NCBI GenBank assembly: GCA_030429495.1
Contig: JAUIFH010000003.1
Coordinates: 310,001 to 374,000, forward strand
Direction: 5' to 3'
Length of the DNA: 64,000 nucleotides
From: Alphaproteobacteria bacterium
GTDB lineage: Bacteria > Pseudomonadota > Alphaproteobacteria > Rhodobacterales > Rhodobacteraceae
Shown here: positions 33,561 to 44,249 of the stretch, piece by piece
Numbering within the stretch: the stretch's first letter is position 1
Layout of the letters: each line of letters opens with the position of its first letter
Made by a program: the position numbers and the translations under genes
The notes under the pieces: model-generated
Told to the model about the DNA's origin: nothing
Seen by the model: only the letters and a program-made list of their open reading frames with translations
Database searches by the model: none

Positions 33561-34490
33561 TCAGCCCTTCGCCGCCGCGATGTCCTCCGGCGTGCCGATA
33601 GCCCTGGTCTCCGCTTCCCTGGCGATACGCCGGATCATCCCCGACAGCGCCTTGCCGGCGCCGACTTCCCAGAATTCGGTCACGCCTTTCGCGGCCATGA
33701 ATTCCACGCTCTCACGCCAGCGGACGGATCCGGTGACCTGCTCCACCAGCAGGCTGCGGATGGTCGCCGGATCGGTCACGTCATGCGCCGTCACGTTGGT
33801 GACGACGGGAACAGCCGGCTCCGAGATATGCACATGGCTCAGCGCATCGGCCATCGCGACCGCCGCCGGCCCCATCAGAGCACAGTGGAAGGGTGCGGAC
33901 ACAGGCAGCAGGATCGCACGCTTGGCGCCCTTGGCCTTTGCGATCTCGACGGCGCGCTCCACCGCCGCGCGGTCGCCGGACACCACGACCTGCGCCGGAT
34001 CGTTATCGTTCGCGGCCTGGCAGACCGCACCCTGCGCCGCCTCCTTCGCGACGGCCGTGGCGCCTTCGAAATCGAGGCCAAGCAACGCGGCCATCGCGCC
34101 AGCACCGACCGGAACCGCATCCTGCATGGCGGTCCCGCGCAACCGCAAAAGCCGCGCGGTATCGGCAAGGCTGAGCGCACCGGCCGCGCAAAGGGCAGAG
34201 TACTCTCCCAGTGAATGCCCCGCGACAAAGGCCGCCGTGCCCACCGTGATCCCCTCCGCCTCAAGCGCCCGCATCGCAGCGATCGAGGTCGCCATCAGCG
34301 CCGGCTGCGCGTTCCGCGTCAGCGTCAGGTCCTCCTGGCTACCCTCCCAGATCAATGCCGAAAGCTTCTCCCCAAGCGCCTCGTCGACCTCGTCGAAGAC
34401 CGCCATCGCCGCCGGATATGCCTCGGCCAGCGCGCGCCCCATGCCCGTCACCTGCGCCCCCTGGCCTGGAAATACGAATGCGCGCGACAT
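33561..34490 (-). CDS. fabD: Malonyl-CoA:ACP transacylase
   Basis: The 309-residue protein has the catalytic S93 in GHSLGEYSAL and H202 in APFHCALM. It loads malonate onto ACP. It heads the fabD-fabG gene pair on the minus strand and is divergent from the secreted-protein gene at 34685; the 194-bp gap carries both promoters. Confidence 0.97.
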   Translation of the reverse strand: MSRAFVFPGQGAQVTGMGRALAEAYPAAMAVFDEVDEALGEKLSALIWEGSQEDLTLTRNAQPALMATSIAAMRALEAEGITVGTAAFVAGHSLGEYSALCAAGALSLADTARLLRLRGTAMQDAVPVGAGAMAALLGLDFEGATAVAKEAAQGAVCQAANDNDPAQVVVSGDRAAVERAVEIAKAKGAKRAILLPVSAPFHCALMGPAAVAMADALSHVHISEPAVPVVTNVTAHDVTDPATIRSLLVEQVTGSVRWRESVEFMAAKGVTEFWEVGAGKALSGMIRRIAREAETRAIGTPEDIAAAKG

Positions 34491-34684
34491 GCTTTTCTCC
34501 CCGTTGCAGTTTTTCTCCGCATAGCCTGACGGGCGGCGTGGCGCAATGCGGGACCGCGCATGGCGCCCCGCCTCAACGCCCGCGGGACAGCCCCCGCCTG
34601 CATTCGCATGACAGGCGAGCGAGACCGTGCTATATTCGCGCTTATTGCACAGCCATTTGTTTTGCCACGTATTTGGAGCTACCC

Positions 34685-35194
34685 ATGTCCTTCCGACCGA
34701 ACCGCGCCTTCGCGATCACCGCGCTGCTGGCAGTGGCGGCTGGTGTTGCGCCCGCCGCGGCGCAGGAACTGGCCGGTCAACTGCTTCAGCCGACCCAGCC
34801 CGCCCCGATCCGCGCCGCCCCTCCCTCGGGCTTCTGGCGTACGCCCGGAGAACAGGTCGCCGAGACCGCGATCGGTTCGGACTACCTGATCCTCGACCAT
34901 ATGGATGTCCAAAGCGGCCTCGGCGCGTCCCAGACCTGGGTGCAGATCGCACCAGTCGATCCGGTCACCCGCACGGTCGACCCGAACGCCTCCGGCTGGG
35001 TCTACTTCGGCGAGACCGCAACCTCCCGCAGCATGAACTTCGCGCCCGGATCGATTGATCAGTCGCAAAGCATGAACTTCACGCCGGGCAGCACCGTCAC
35101 AACCCGCAGCCTCGCGGTGACGCCCGAGGCGGCAGCGCCCGCAGACACGGCTCCGCAACAGCCCATCATCATCCTCCGTCCGCAGGGGAACTGA
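34685..35194 (+). CDS. Secreted hypothetical protein, SH3-like
   Basis: ATG 34685 opens a 169-residue protein with a signal peptide (about 1-27, ending APAAAQ). The mature part contains a small beta-rich segment around PSGFWRTPGEQ and TWVQIAPVD ... SGWVYFG, which resembles bacterial SH3-like repeats, then two near-identical short motifs (RSMNFAPGSID and QSMNFTPGSTV) and a low-complexity Ala/Pro tail. Probably periplasmic; function unknown. The next gene starts 2 bp later. Confidence 0.7.
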   Translation: MSFRPNRAFAITALLAVAAGVAPAAAQELAGQLLQPTQPAPIRAAPPSGFWRTPGEQVAETAIGSDYLILDHMDVQSGLGASQTWVQIAPVDPVTRTVDPNASGWVYFGETATSRSMNFAPGSIDQSQSMNFTPGSTVTTRSLAVTPEAAAPADTAPQQPIIILRPQGN

Positions 35195-35196
35195 CC

Positions 35197-35562
35197 ATGG
35201 AACCGGCATTCTTCGACATGACGATCAAGCTTCTGGCCCTCGCCTATCTGGTGCCGTTCATCGCCTTCTTGTTCGGCGTACTGATCTGCGACCAGCTCAA
35301 GCTGCATTCGATGCGGCGGCGGCGGCACCTCTGGCTTGTTTCCGCGCCCGTCGCGATGTTCACGATCGGGATGATGGTCTCTTCCACCAAGGTGAAAAGC
35401 GCCCAGAACGATGTCATCACCTACCAGTATGCGCATGTGACGGAGTTCGATCAGTACCTGATGTTCCTCGCCATCGCGATCTTCCTCGGTACGATGGCAC
35501 CGACCACGTTCGACAGGCTGCGCGACAAGCTCGCCAAATCCGGGCCGGGCACCACCCCGTGA
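35197..35562 (+). CDS. Small membrane protein, unknown
   Basis: A 121-residue protein with three hydrophobic segments (about 9-30, 45-62 and 87-103) and a basic loop (SMRRRRH) between the first two. It follows the secreted protein gene by 2 bp, so the pair is co-expressed. I do not recognise a family. Confidence 0.7.
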   Translation: MEPAFFDMTIKLLALAYLVPFIAFLFGVLICDQLKLHSMRRRRHLWLVSAPVAMFTIGMMVSSTKVKSAQNDVITYQYAHVTEFDQYLMFLAIAIFLGTMAPTTFDRLRDKLAKSGPGTTP

Positions 35563-35579
35563 CCCGCGCACGGCAAGGC

Positions 35580-35607
35580 TTGCATCCCGGTCAAAGGCCT
35601 GTATAAG
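35580..35607 (+). promoter_or_regulatory. Candidate promoter of the rpsF operon
   Basis: TTGCAT (35580-35585), 16 bp, then TATAAG (35602-35607): a convincing vegetative promoter about 100 bp upstream of rpsF, just after the preceding gene. Confidence 0.55.
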
Positions 35608-35650
35608 GCCGCATCCTTCCGCATTCACGGGAACCGGCGTAGCCTCTCGT

Positions 35651-35678
35651 GGCGGGCAGCGGAGGGTCTTCGCCCGCC
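35651..35678 (+). promoter_or_regulatory. Hairpin in the rpsF leader, possible S6:S18 autoregulatory element
   Basis: GGCGGGC (35651-35657) pairs with GCCCGCC (35672-35678) around a 14-nt loop (agcggagggtcttc). Leader hairpins that bind the S6:S18 complex are known upstream of rpsF in several bacteria. Position fits, but I cannot confirm the conserved loop, so this is tentative. Confidence 0.35.
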
Positions 35679-35709
35679 TATGAAGCCGCCTGAAAAGACA
35701 GGAGCACGC

Positions 35710-36072
35710 ATGCCGCTTTACGAGCATGTCCTCATCGCGCGTCAGGACCTTTCCAACGCGCAGGCCGAAGGCCTCGTCGAACATTTCTCCACGGTCCTCG
35801 CGGACAACGGCGGCAAGGTCGTCGACAGCGAGTACTGGGGCGTCAAGACGATGGCCTACAAGATCAACAAGAACCGCAAGGGCCACTACGCCTACCTCCG
35901 TTCGGACGCCCCCTCGGGTGCTGTGCTGGAGATGGAGCGTCTTGCCCGTCTGCATGACGACGTGATGCGCGTGATGTCGATCAAGGTCGATGCGCACGAG
36001 GAAGGCCCCTCGGTCCAGATGCAGAAGCGCGACGAGCGCGGCGACCGCCGCGATCGCGGCGACCGCCGTTGA
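35710..36072 (+). CDS. rpsF: Ribosomal protein S6
   Basis: ATG 35710 (after ACAGGAGCACGC) gives a 120-residue S6. The core (1-100) is typical: [15 protein letters not shown] and [18 protein letters not shown]-like helices. The C-terminus ends in an Arg/Asp-rich tail ([11 protein letters not shown]), common in alpha-proteobacteria. First gene of rpsF-rpsR-rplI. Confidence 0.97.
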   Translation: MPLYEHVLIARQDLSNAQAEGLVEHFSTVLADNGGKVVDSEYWGVKTMAYKINKNRKGHYAYLRSDAPSGAVLEMERLARLHDDVMRVMSIKVDAHEEGPSVQMQKRDERGDRRDRGDRR

Positions 36073-36100
36073 TCAGAGCCTGAGGAAAGGAACCCAAACC

Positions 36101-36328
36101 ATGGCGAACAAACCGTTTTTCCGCCGCCGCAAGGTCTGCCCCTTCTCGGGTGATAACGCGCCGAAGATCGACTACAAGGATGTCCGTCTTCTCCAGCGCT
36201 ACATCTCCGAGCGCGGCAAGATCGTGCCCGCCCGCATCACCGCCGTTTCGGCGAAGAAGCAGCGTGAACTGGCCCGCGCCATCAAGCGCGCCCGCTTCCT
36301 CGCCCTGCTGCCCTATGCCGTGAAGTAA
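36101..36328 (+). CDS. rpsR: Ribosomal protein S18
   Basis: A 75-residue S18 ([17 protein letters not shown]...), starting after TGAGGAAAGGAACCC. It pairs with S6 on the small-subunit platform. The frame is open upstream inside rpsF, but the family start and ribosome-binding site are clear. Confidence 0.98.
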   Translation: MANKPFFRRRKVCPFSGDNAPKIDYKDVRLLQRYISERGKIVPARITAVSAKKQRELARAIKRARFLALLPYAVK

Positions 36329-36340
36329 GGAGACACGACA

Positions 36341-36925
36341 ATGCAAGTGATCCTTCTCGAACGCGTGGCCAAGCTTGGCCAGATGGGCGAAGTCGTCAAA
36401 GTGAAAGACGGCTACGCGCGCAACTTCCTTCTGCCGCAGGGCAAGGCGCTCCGCGCCTCGGAAGACAACATCAAGTCCTTCGAAGGCCGCAAGGCGCAGC
36501 TCGAAGCACAGAACCTCGAGACCAAGAAAGAGGCCGACAAGGTCGCTGAAAAGCTCGACGGTCAGACCTTCATCGTGATTCGTTCGGCCTCCGACGCAGG
36601 TGCGCTCTACGGCTCCGTCACCACCCGTGACGCCGCCGATGCCGCGACTGACGCGGGCTTCTCCGTCGATCGCAAGCAGGTCGTCCTGACCCGCCCGATC
36701 AAAGAGCTTGGCCTGCACGGGGTCGAGGTCGTGCTTCACCCGGAAGTCTCGGCGACGATCACGCTGAACGTCGCCCGGTCGATGGAAGAAGCCGAGCTTC
36801 AGGCCTCTGGCAAGACGATCCAGGACATCGCCCACGAGGAAGAAACCGCAGCCGATTTCGAGATCGCCGAACTCTTCGACGATATCGGCGCTGCCGGCCA
36901 GGACGACGAGGAACGCGCCGAGTAA
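36341..36925 (+). CDS. rplI: Ribosomal protein L9
   Basis: The 194-residue protein has the L9 N-terminal domain ([32 protein letters not shown]), the long connecting helix and the C-terminal domain, plus an acidic tail (about 170-194) that makes it longer than the 149-residue E. coli protein. It ends the operon at the terminator 36957-36988. Confidence 0.97.
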   Translation: MQVILLERVAKLGQMGEVVKVKDGYARNFLLPQGKALRASEDNIKSFEGRKAQLEAQNLETKKEADKVAEKLDGQTFIVIRSASDAGALYGSVTTRDAADAATDAGFSVDRKQVVLTRPIKELGLHGVEVVLHPEVSATITLNVARSMEEAELQASGKTIQDIAHEEETAADFEIAELFDDIGAAGQDDEERAE

Positions 36926-36956
36926 TCCGCGCATCCCACTCGAACACAGTCAGAAA

Positions 36957-36988
36957 CCGCGCCGGCCCGTCCGGCGCGGTCTTCTTTT
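36957..36988 (+). terminator. Terminator of rpsF-rpsR-rplI
   Basis: CCGCGCCGG/CCGGCGCGG with a 5-nt loop, then TCTTCTTTT; 31 bp past the rplI stop. Confidence 0.85.
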
Positions 36989-37029
36989 ACGCCCCGCAGC
37001 GGGCAGTCAACGCTTGCCCGCCATATATA

Positions 37030-37055
37030 TTTCCATAATACATGAATTATGGAAA
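37030..37055 (+). promoter_or_regulatory. ArsR-type operator overlapping the regulator's start codon
   Basis: A perfect 10-bp inverted repeat, TTTCCATAAT (37030-37039) and ATTATGGAAA (37046-37055), with a 6-bp spacer. The right arm contains the ATG of the ArsR gene, and the left arm contains CATAAT, a good -10 box. The predicted transcript would start at or within a few bases of the ATG, so the mRNA may be leaderless. AT-rich dyads are normal ArsR-family targets. Confidence 0.65.
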
Positions 37056-37372
37056 AGAATCGCGCTATAACCTCCCTCGCCGCACTGGCCCACGATCAGC
37101 GCATCGACGTCTTCCGCCTACTGGTCAAGGCAGGCCCCGGCGGCATGATCGCTGGCCAAATCGCCCAGACACTGGCGATCCGCGCGAATACTCTGTCGAA
37201 CAACCTCAACATCCTGTCGGGTGCCGGGCTGATCCGCTCGACGCGCGAAGGCCGCTCGATCCGCTACTTCGCGGACATGGAGGGGATGCGCGTGCTGCTC
37301 TCCTTCCTTATGGAAGATTGCTGCGGCGGGCATCCTGAACAGTGCCAACCCGTTCTCAATCAGATCGCATGA
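37049..37372 (+). CDS. arsR: ArsR-family metalloregulator
   Basis: A 107-residue winged-helix repressor. The recognition helix region is about 38-58 (TLAIRANTLSNNLNIL). The inducer site appears to be C-terminal: C91, C92 and C99 in DCCGGHPEQC, not the CxC of the alpha3 helix seen in E. coli ArsR. Release by arsenite is likely because an arsenate reductase gene follows by 18 bp. No Shine-Dalgarno is visible and the operator overlaps the ATG, indicating autoregulation and perhaps leaderless translation. The ORF beginning at 37042 in another frame is a shadow. Confidence 0.85.
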   Translation: MEKNRAITSLAALAHDQRIDVFRLLVKAGPGGMIAGQIAQTLAIRANTLSNNLNILSGAGLIRSTREGRSIRYFADMEGMRVLLSFLMEDCCGGHPEQCQPVLNQIA

Positions 37373-37390
37373 AGCCAACCGAGGTCCGAT

Positions 37391-37894
37391 ATGTCTGACA
37401 AGCTCAACGTCCTCTTTCTCTGCACCGGAAACTCCGCCCGTTCGATCATCGCCGAGGCCATCATGAACCGCGAAGGCATGGGCCGGTTCCGCGGCTTCTC
37501 GGCCGGGTCGACACCGAAGGGAGAGGTTCATCCCTACACGCTGCAACTGCTCGAGAGGCTGAATCACGACGTTTCCGGCTTTCGCTCGAAAAGCTGGGAC
37601 GAATTCGCGACGCCGGACGCACCGCAGATGGACTTCGTCTTCACCGTCTGTGATCAGGCCGCGGCCGAGGAATGCCCGTTCTGGCCCGGTCAGCCGATGA
37701 CGGCGCATTGGGGAATGCCCGACCCGGCCGCCGCCGAAGGCAACGACGCGGAACGGCACCTCGCCTTCTCCGAGACCTACCGGATGCTGCGGAACCGGAT
37801 CTCGATCTTCGTGAACCTTCCGCTGCCGTCGCTCGACAAACTGTCGCTGCAAAAGCATCTGGACGATATCGGGCGCGACAAAGGCAAGGCCTGA
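37391..37894 (+). CDS. arsC: Arsenate reductase, low-molecular-weight phosphatase type
   Basis: The 167-residue protein has the phosphatase loop CTGNSAR (C11-R17) of thioredoxin-coupled ArsC and LMW tyrosine phosphatases, and a second Cys region (VCDQAAAEECPFWPG) that supplies the cysteines for the disulfide cascade. It should reduce arsenate to arsenite. No arsenite pump gene follows in this window, so export must be encoded elsewhere or the pair has another role. Confidence 0.85.
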   Translation: MSDKLNVLFLCTGNSARSIIAEAIMNREGMGRFRGFSAGSTPKGEVHPYTLQLLERLNHDVSGFRSKSWDEFATPDAPQMDFVFTVCDQAAAEECPFWPGQPMTAHWGMPDPAAAEGNDAERHLAFSETYRMLRNRISIFVNLPLPSLDKLSLQKHLDDIGRDKGKA

Positions 37895-38014
37895 CCGCCA
37901 GTCCGAACCGGCCCCAAGACGAGGCGGCGCGGCGCGGCCCCCAGAACGGTTGCGCAACGCGCCCAATCCCTTCAAAAGAAGGCGCGCCCGTCGGCAAAGG
38001 ATTCGGACCCGCCC

Positions 38015-38707
38015 ATGACCATGCTCTCGACCTTCATCAAGCCGATGCACCGCGAGGGTTATCGCTTTGTCGGCATCTTCGCCGCGGTCACGCTTGTCCT
38101 CTTCCTGATCTGCGCGCCGCTGGGCTGGATCGGTGTCGGCCTCACCGTCTGGTGCTACTACTTCTTCCGCGACCCCGCCCGCGTGACGCCCACGCGTGAG
38201 GGGCTGATCGTCTCTCCCGCCGACGGGATCGTCCAGATGATCGGCGAAGCCGCCCCGCCGGAGGAACTTGGCCTCGGCACCGAGACGATGACCCGCGTTG
38301 CAGTCTTCATGAACGTCTTCAACTGCCACGTGAACCGGACGCCCATCGCGGGACGCGTGGAGAAGATCGCCTATCGGCCCGGCAAGTTCTTCAACGCCTC
38401 GCTCGACAAGGCCAGCGTCGACAACGAACGCAACGGTCTTGCGATCCGCCTCGATGACGGCCGCGCCATCGCGGTGGTGCAGATCGCCGGCCTCGTCGCC
38501 CGCCGCATCGTCTGCGAGGTCAAGGAGGGAACGGCGCTCCAGACCGGGCAGCGTTTCGGCATGATCCGCTTCGGTTCGCGCCTCGACGTTTACCTGCCCC
38601 AAGGCGTCGCCCCGCTCGTCGCGGTCGGTCAATCGACCATCGCCGGCGAGACGGTGCTGGCCGATCTTGGCTCCTCGGAGGCGCCCCGCCTCGGGGCGGT
38701 TCGCTGA
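38015..38707 (+). CDS. psd: Phosphatidylserine decarboxylase proenzyme
   Basis: A 230-residue Psd of the short type. Autocleavage at S188 in MIRFGSRLD would create the pyruvoyl cofactor and a small alpha chain of about 43 residues. An N-terminal hydrophobic region (18-50) anchors it in the inner membrane. It makes phosphatidylethanolamine from the product of pssA, which starts 2 bp downstream. An internal ATG at 38021 is an alternative start. Confidence 0.95.
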   Translation: MTMLSTFIKPMHREGYRFVGIFAAVTLVLFLICAPLGWIGVGLTVWCYYFFRDPARVTPTREGLIVSPADGIVQMIGEAAPPEELGLGTETMTRVAVFMNVFNCHVNRTPIAGRVEKIAYRPGKFFNASLDKASVDNERNGLAIRLDDGRAIAVVQIAGLVARRIVCEVKEGTALQTGQRFGMIRFGSRLDVYLPQGVAPLVAVGQSTIAGETVLADLGSSEAPRLGAVR

Positions 38708-38709
38708 CG

Positions 38710-39471
38710 ATGAACAGACCCGAACGGCCGGAAAACCAAAGTGAAAGCCTGCCGTTCATCGCGCTTGTCCCGAACCTTGTGACCATGCTCGGCCTCTGCG
38801 CCGGCCTCACGGCGATCCGTTTCGTCATGGCCGGACGGTTCGAACTTGCGGTCGCGCTGATCCTCTTCTCGGCGGTCATCGACGGTTTCGACGGGCTGAT
38901 CGCGCGGCGCCTTCAGGCGACAAGCGACATGGGCGCACAGCTCGACTCGCTGTCCGACTTCCTCAATTTCGGGGTCGCACCCGGCCTGCTGGTCTACCAG
39001 TTCGCGCTGGCCGAAAGCGAACGCGCCGGAGGGTGGATTTTCGTTCTCGCCTATGTGAGCTGCGCCTGCATGCGGCTGGCGCGGTTCAACGTGGCGCAGA
39101 ACCTCGCCGCAACGAATGGCGAGAAGCCGCCGGCACATTTCACCGGCGTGCCGGCACCGGCGGGGGCGCTTCTCGCGCTGCTGCCGGTCTTCATCAGCTT
39201 CGAGACTTCGTTCCACGCATCGGCGGCGCCCTTCGCCACCGGCTTCTACCTCGCTTTCGTGGGCCTACTGATGGCCAGCCGCCTGCCGACATTCTCACCA
39301 AAGTCGCTGCGGGTCCCGCGCGAAAAGGCACTCTGGCTCTATGTCGCCGTGCCGCTGGTGGCCGGCGCGCTCTTCACACGATTCTGGCTTTCCCTGATCG
39401 CCATCTGCGCGGTCTATGGCGTATCGCTGTTACATTCCGCTGTCAGATACCTGCTTGCAAGGCGCGGCTAG
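38710..39471 (+). CDS. pssA: CDP-diacylglycerol-serine O-phosphatidyltransferase
   Basis: A 253-residue integral membrane enzyme with the CDP-alcohol phosphotransferase motif D-G-x2-A-R-x8-G-x3-D-x3-D starting at D61 (DGLIARR ... GAQLDSLSD), and about six to eight membrane segments. It makes phosphatidylserine. Together with psd and pmtA it gives PS to PE to PC in one operon. Confidence 0.95.
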   Translation: MNRPERPENQSESLPFIALVPNLVTMLGLCAGLTAIRFVMAGRFELAVALILFSAVIDGFDGLIARRLQATSDMGAQLDSLSDFLNFGVAPGLLVYQFALAESERAGGWIFVLAYVSCACMRLARFNVAQNLAATNGEKPPAHFTGVPAPAGALLALLPVFISFETSFHASAAPFATGFYLAFVGLLMASRLPTFSPKSLRVPREKALWLYVAVPLVAGALFTRFWLSLIAICAVYGVSLLHSAVRYLLARRG

Positions 39472-39496
39472 CGGCCATCACCCGGAAAGGAACGCA

Positions 39497-40132
39497 ATGG
39501 AAATCGCGGCGGTAAAAACCTCGTACCGGTACTGGGCGCCCGTCTATGATTATACGTTCGGCCTGATTACCCGGCGCGGGCGCGCGCAAGTGGTCGACCA
39601 TGTGAATGCCCGTACCGGCCGCGTGCTGGAGATCGGCGTCGGCACCGGTCTGTCGCTGCATCGCTACGGCAAGCATCTCGATGTGACCGGCATCGACGTA
39701 TCGCCCGACATGCTCGACAAGGCCCGCCGCAAGGTCGAGGAGCGGAAGCTGACGCAAGTCACCCGGATCAGCGAGATGGACGCACGCACCCTCGCCTTTC
39801 CCGATGACCATTTCGACAGCGTCGTGGCGATGTATGTCGTCTCCGTGGTGCCCGAACCCGAAAAGGTCGTGGCCGAGATGGCGCGCGTCTGCAAGCCGGG
39901 CGGCGAGGTCATCATCATCGGTCATTTCGCCCGCCAAAAGGGCTTTCTGGCGGCGCTGGAACGGATCTTCGCGCCATTGGCCGATGTGATCGGCTGGCAC
40001 TCCGACTTCGAGATGGAGCGGGTCCTCGGCGAGACCCGGCTTGAACCCGTGGGAATGCGCCCGATCACGCCGTTCGGGATTTTCACCTTCCTCGTCCAGC
40101 AGAAGCGCGCGGTGGCGGAACGCGCCGCCTGA
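39497..40132 (+). CDS. pmtA: Phosphatidylethanolamine N-methyltransferase
   Basis: ATG 39497 after GGAAAGGAACGC gives a 211-residue class I SAM methyltransferase. SAM motif I is VLEIGVGTGLSL (43-54), and the N-terminal YRYWAPVYDYTFG is typical of Rhodobacter-type PmtA. It methylates PE three times to PC. Its place 25 bp behind pssA and psd supports this specific assignment over other methyltransferases. Confidence 0.92.
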   Translation: MEIAAVKTSYRYWAPVYDYTFGLITRRGRAQVVDHVNARTGRVLEIGVGTGLSLHRYGKHLDVTGIDVSPDMLDKARRKVEERKLTQVTRISEMDARTLAFPDDHFDSVVAMYVVSVVPEPEKVVAEMARVCKPGGEVIIIGHFARQKGFLAALERIFAPLADVIGWHSDFEMERVLGETRLEPVGMRPITPFGIFTFLVQQKRAVAERAA

Positions 40133-40235
40133 GCCGGTCCGCGCCGGCCAGAGGCGTTCCTGCCAAGCACCGACGCCCACGCGATTCCGGATTGCCGCCA
40201 GGGGGGTCAGCCCAAACCACAAGAGGCCGGAACAG

Positions 40236-40267
40236 AAAAGGCCGCACCCGGACGGGTGCGGCCTTTG
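40236..40267. terminator. Bidirectional terminator between pmtA and tig
   Basis: AAAGGCCGCACCC/GGGTGCGGCCTTT with a 4-nt loop. T-rich sequence follows on both strands, serving the convergent pmtA and tig genes. Confidence 0.85.
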
Positions 40268-40305
40268 TTCATTCGCTGACAGGCGCCGGGCCAACCGGCA
40301 CGAGA

Positions 40306-41640
40306 TCAAAGCTCGTCAAGCGCCTCGACGGCCTTCTGGAGCTTCTCTTTGGTGACTTCCTTTTCGGTCACCTTCGCGCCCGCGACGACAAGATCGACGA
40401 CCTTGTCCTCGAAGATCGGCGCGCGGAGCTGCTGCTGCATCTGCGGGTTCTTCTGCACGAACTCGAAGAAGGCGCGTTCCTGGCCGGGATATTGCCGCGC
40501 CTGAGCCAGCACCGCCTGCGTCATCTCGGCATCCGTGACCTCGACGTTCTCCTTGCGGCCGATCTCGGCAAGCACCAGGCCAAGGCGCACGCGACGTTCG
40601 GCCAGCGTCAGATGCTCTTCCGTCGGCTTGATCTCACCGTGGTCGTGGCCGTGGTGGTCGGGATTCTCGTCATGCCAAAGCTGGTGCGCGATCTGGCCGG
40701 CTTCGGCATCGACAAGGCTCGGCGGCAGTTCGAACTTCACCAGCTTGTCGAGCTGGTCGAGAAGCGCGCGCTTCATGACCGACCGCGCGGCCCCGGTGTA
40801 CTCGGCCTCCAGCCGCTCCGAGATCTGACCCTTGAGCGCATCGAGGCTCTCCGCGCCGAACCGCTTGGCAAGCTCGTCATTGACCTCGGCCGGCTTCGGC
40901 TCCTTCACCGCGTTCACGGTGCAGTCGAAGACCGCTTCCTTGCCGGCGAGATGCGTCGCACCGTATTCGGCCGGGAATGTCACCGTCACGGCGACCTCGT
41001 CGCCGGCCTTCGCGCCGACAAGCTGCGCCTCGAAGCCCGGGATGAAGGAGCCGGAGCCGAGCTCCAGCGGATAATCCTCGCCCGCGCCGCCTTCGAAGGC
41101 CTCGCCGTCGATCTTGCCGATGAAGTCAATCACGACCTGATCGCCGTCCTTGGCCTTGGACCCCTTCTTACGGTCCTCGAAGTTCTTCGCGGATTTCGCG
41201 AGGTTGTCGAGCGCTTCCTGAACCGCCGCGTCATCGGCCTTCACGACCAGTTTTTCGATTTTCAGCTTCGCGACATCGACCTCTGGGATCTCCGGCAGCG
41301 CCTCGTAAGAGACCTCGACCACGACGTCGTCGCCCTTCTTCCAGGTCTCGCCGCCCTTCATCTCGACCTTCGGCTGCAGCGCCGGACGATCGCCGCTCGC
41401 CTCGAAATGCGTCTTCATCGCGCCGTCGATCGCATCCTGCATCGCGTCGCCCAGAAGCCGTTCGCCGAACTGCTTCTTCAGGATCGACATCGGCACCTTG
41501 CCCTTGCGGAAGCCCTTCATCTCGACTTCCGGCTGCGCCTCGGCGAGCTTTTCATTGACCTTCACGTCGAGATCGGCGGCAGGCACGGTGATCGTGTAGC
41601 TGCGCTTGAGGCCGTCTTTCAGGGTCTCGGTGACCTGCAT
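40306..41640 (-). CDS. tig: Trigger factor
   Basis: The 444-residue protein has the ribosome-binding domain with the signature loop GFRKGKVPM (43-51), an FKBP-type PPIase domain (about 155-240) and a long helical C-terminal chaperone domain (with a His-rich loop [14 protein letters not shown]). It binds nascent chains at the exit tunnel. It ends before the bidirectional terminator and lies directly downstream of a tRNA-Leu gene. Confidence 0.98.
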   Translation of the reverse strand: MQVTETLKDGLKRSYTITVPAADLDVKVNEKLAEAQPEVEMKGFRKGKVPMSILKKQFGERLLGDAMQDAIDGAMKTHFEASGDRPALQPKVEMKGGETWKKGDDVVVEVSYEALPEIPEVDVAKLKIEKLVVKADDAAVQEALDNLAKSAKNFEDRKKGSKAKDGDQVVIDFIGKIDGEAFEGGAGEDYPLELGSGSFIPGFEAQLVGAKAGDEVAVTVTFPAEYGATHLAGKEAVFDCTVNAVKEPKPAEVNDELAKRFGAESLDALKGQISERLEAEYTGAARSVMKRALLDQLDKLVKFELPPSLVDAEAGQIAHQLWHDENPDHHGHDHGEIKPTEEHLTLAERRVRLGLVLAEIGRKENVEVTDAEMTQAVLAQARQYPGQERAFFEFVQKNPQMQQQLRAPIFEDKVVDLVVAGAKVTEKEVTKEKLQKAVEALDEL

Positions 41641-41659
41641 TCCTTCGTCCTTTTATCCA

Positions 41660-41744
41660 TGGTGCGGGTGGAGGGACTTGAACCCCCACGCCTTGCGGCG
41701 CCAGAACCTAAATCTGGTGCGTCTGCCAATTTCGCCACACCCGC
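41660..41744 (-). tRNA. tRNA-Leu (UAG anticodon)
   Basis: Minus-strand cloverleaf: acceptor GCGGGTG (41744-41738) pairs with CACCCGC, with encoded CCA at the 3' end (41662-41660). The anticodon stem CCAGA/TCTGG encloses loop TTTAGGT, giving anticodon UAG; the long variable arm (CGCCGCAAGGCG) is of class II, as expected for leucine. T-loop GTTCAAGTC is present. Confidence 0.95.
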
Positions 41745-41846
41745 GATGCCCAAAGAAGCGGCCCTGGCAAGGACCGCCCCCAAAATCCGCGTCCTTCTAG
41801 CAAGAAGCCGGGCGCGATGCGAGGGCAAAATACCGCGCCGGACGGA

Positions 41847-44201
<2,355 letters not shown>

Positions 44202-44249
44202 GTTCCGGGCGGGGCCCGGCCACCGAACAGCAACAGAAGGACTACAGAG

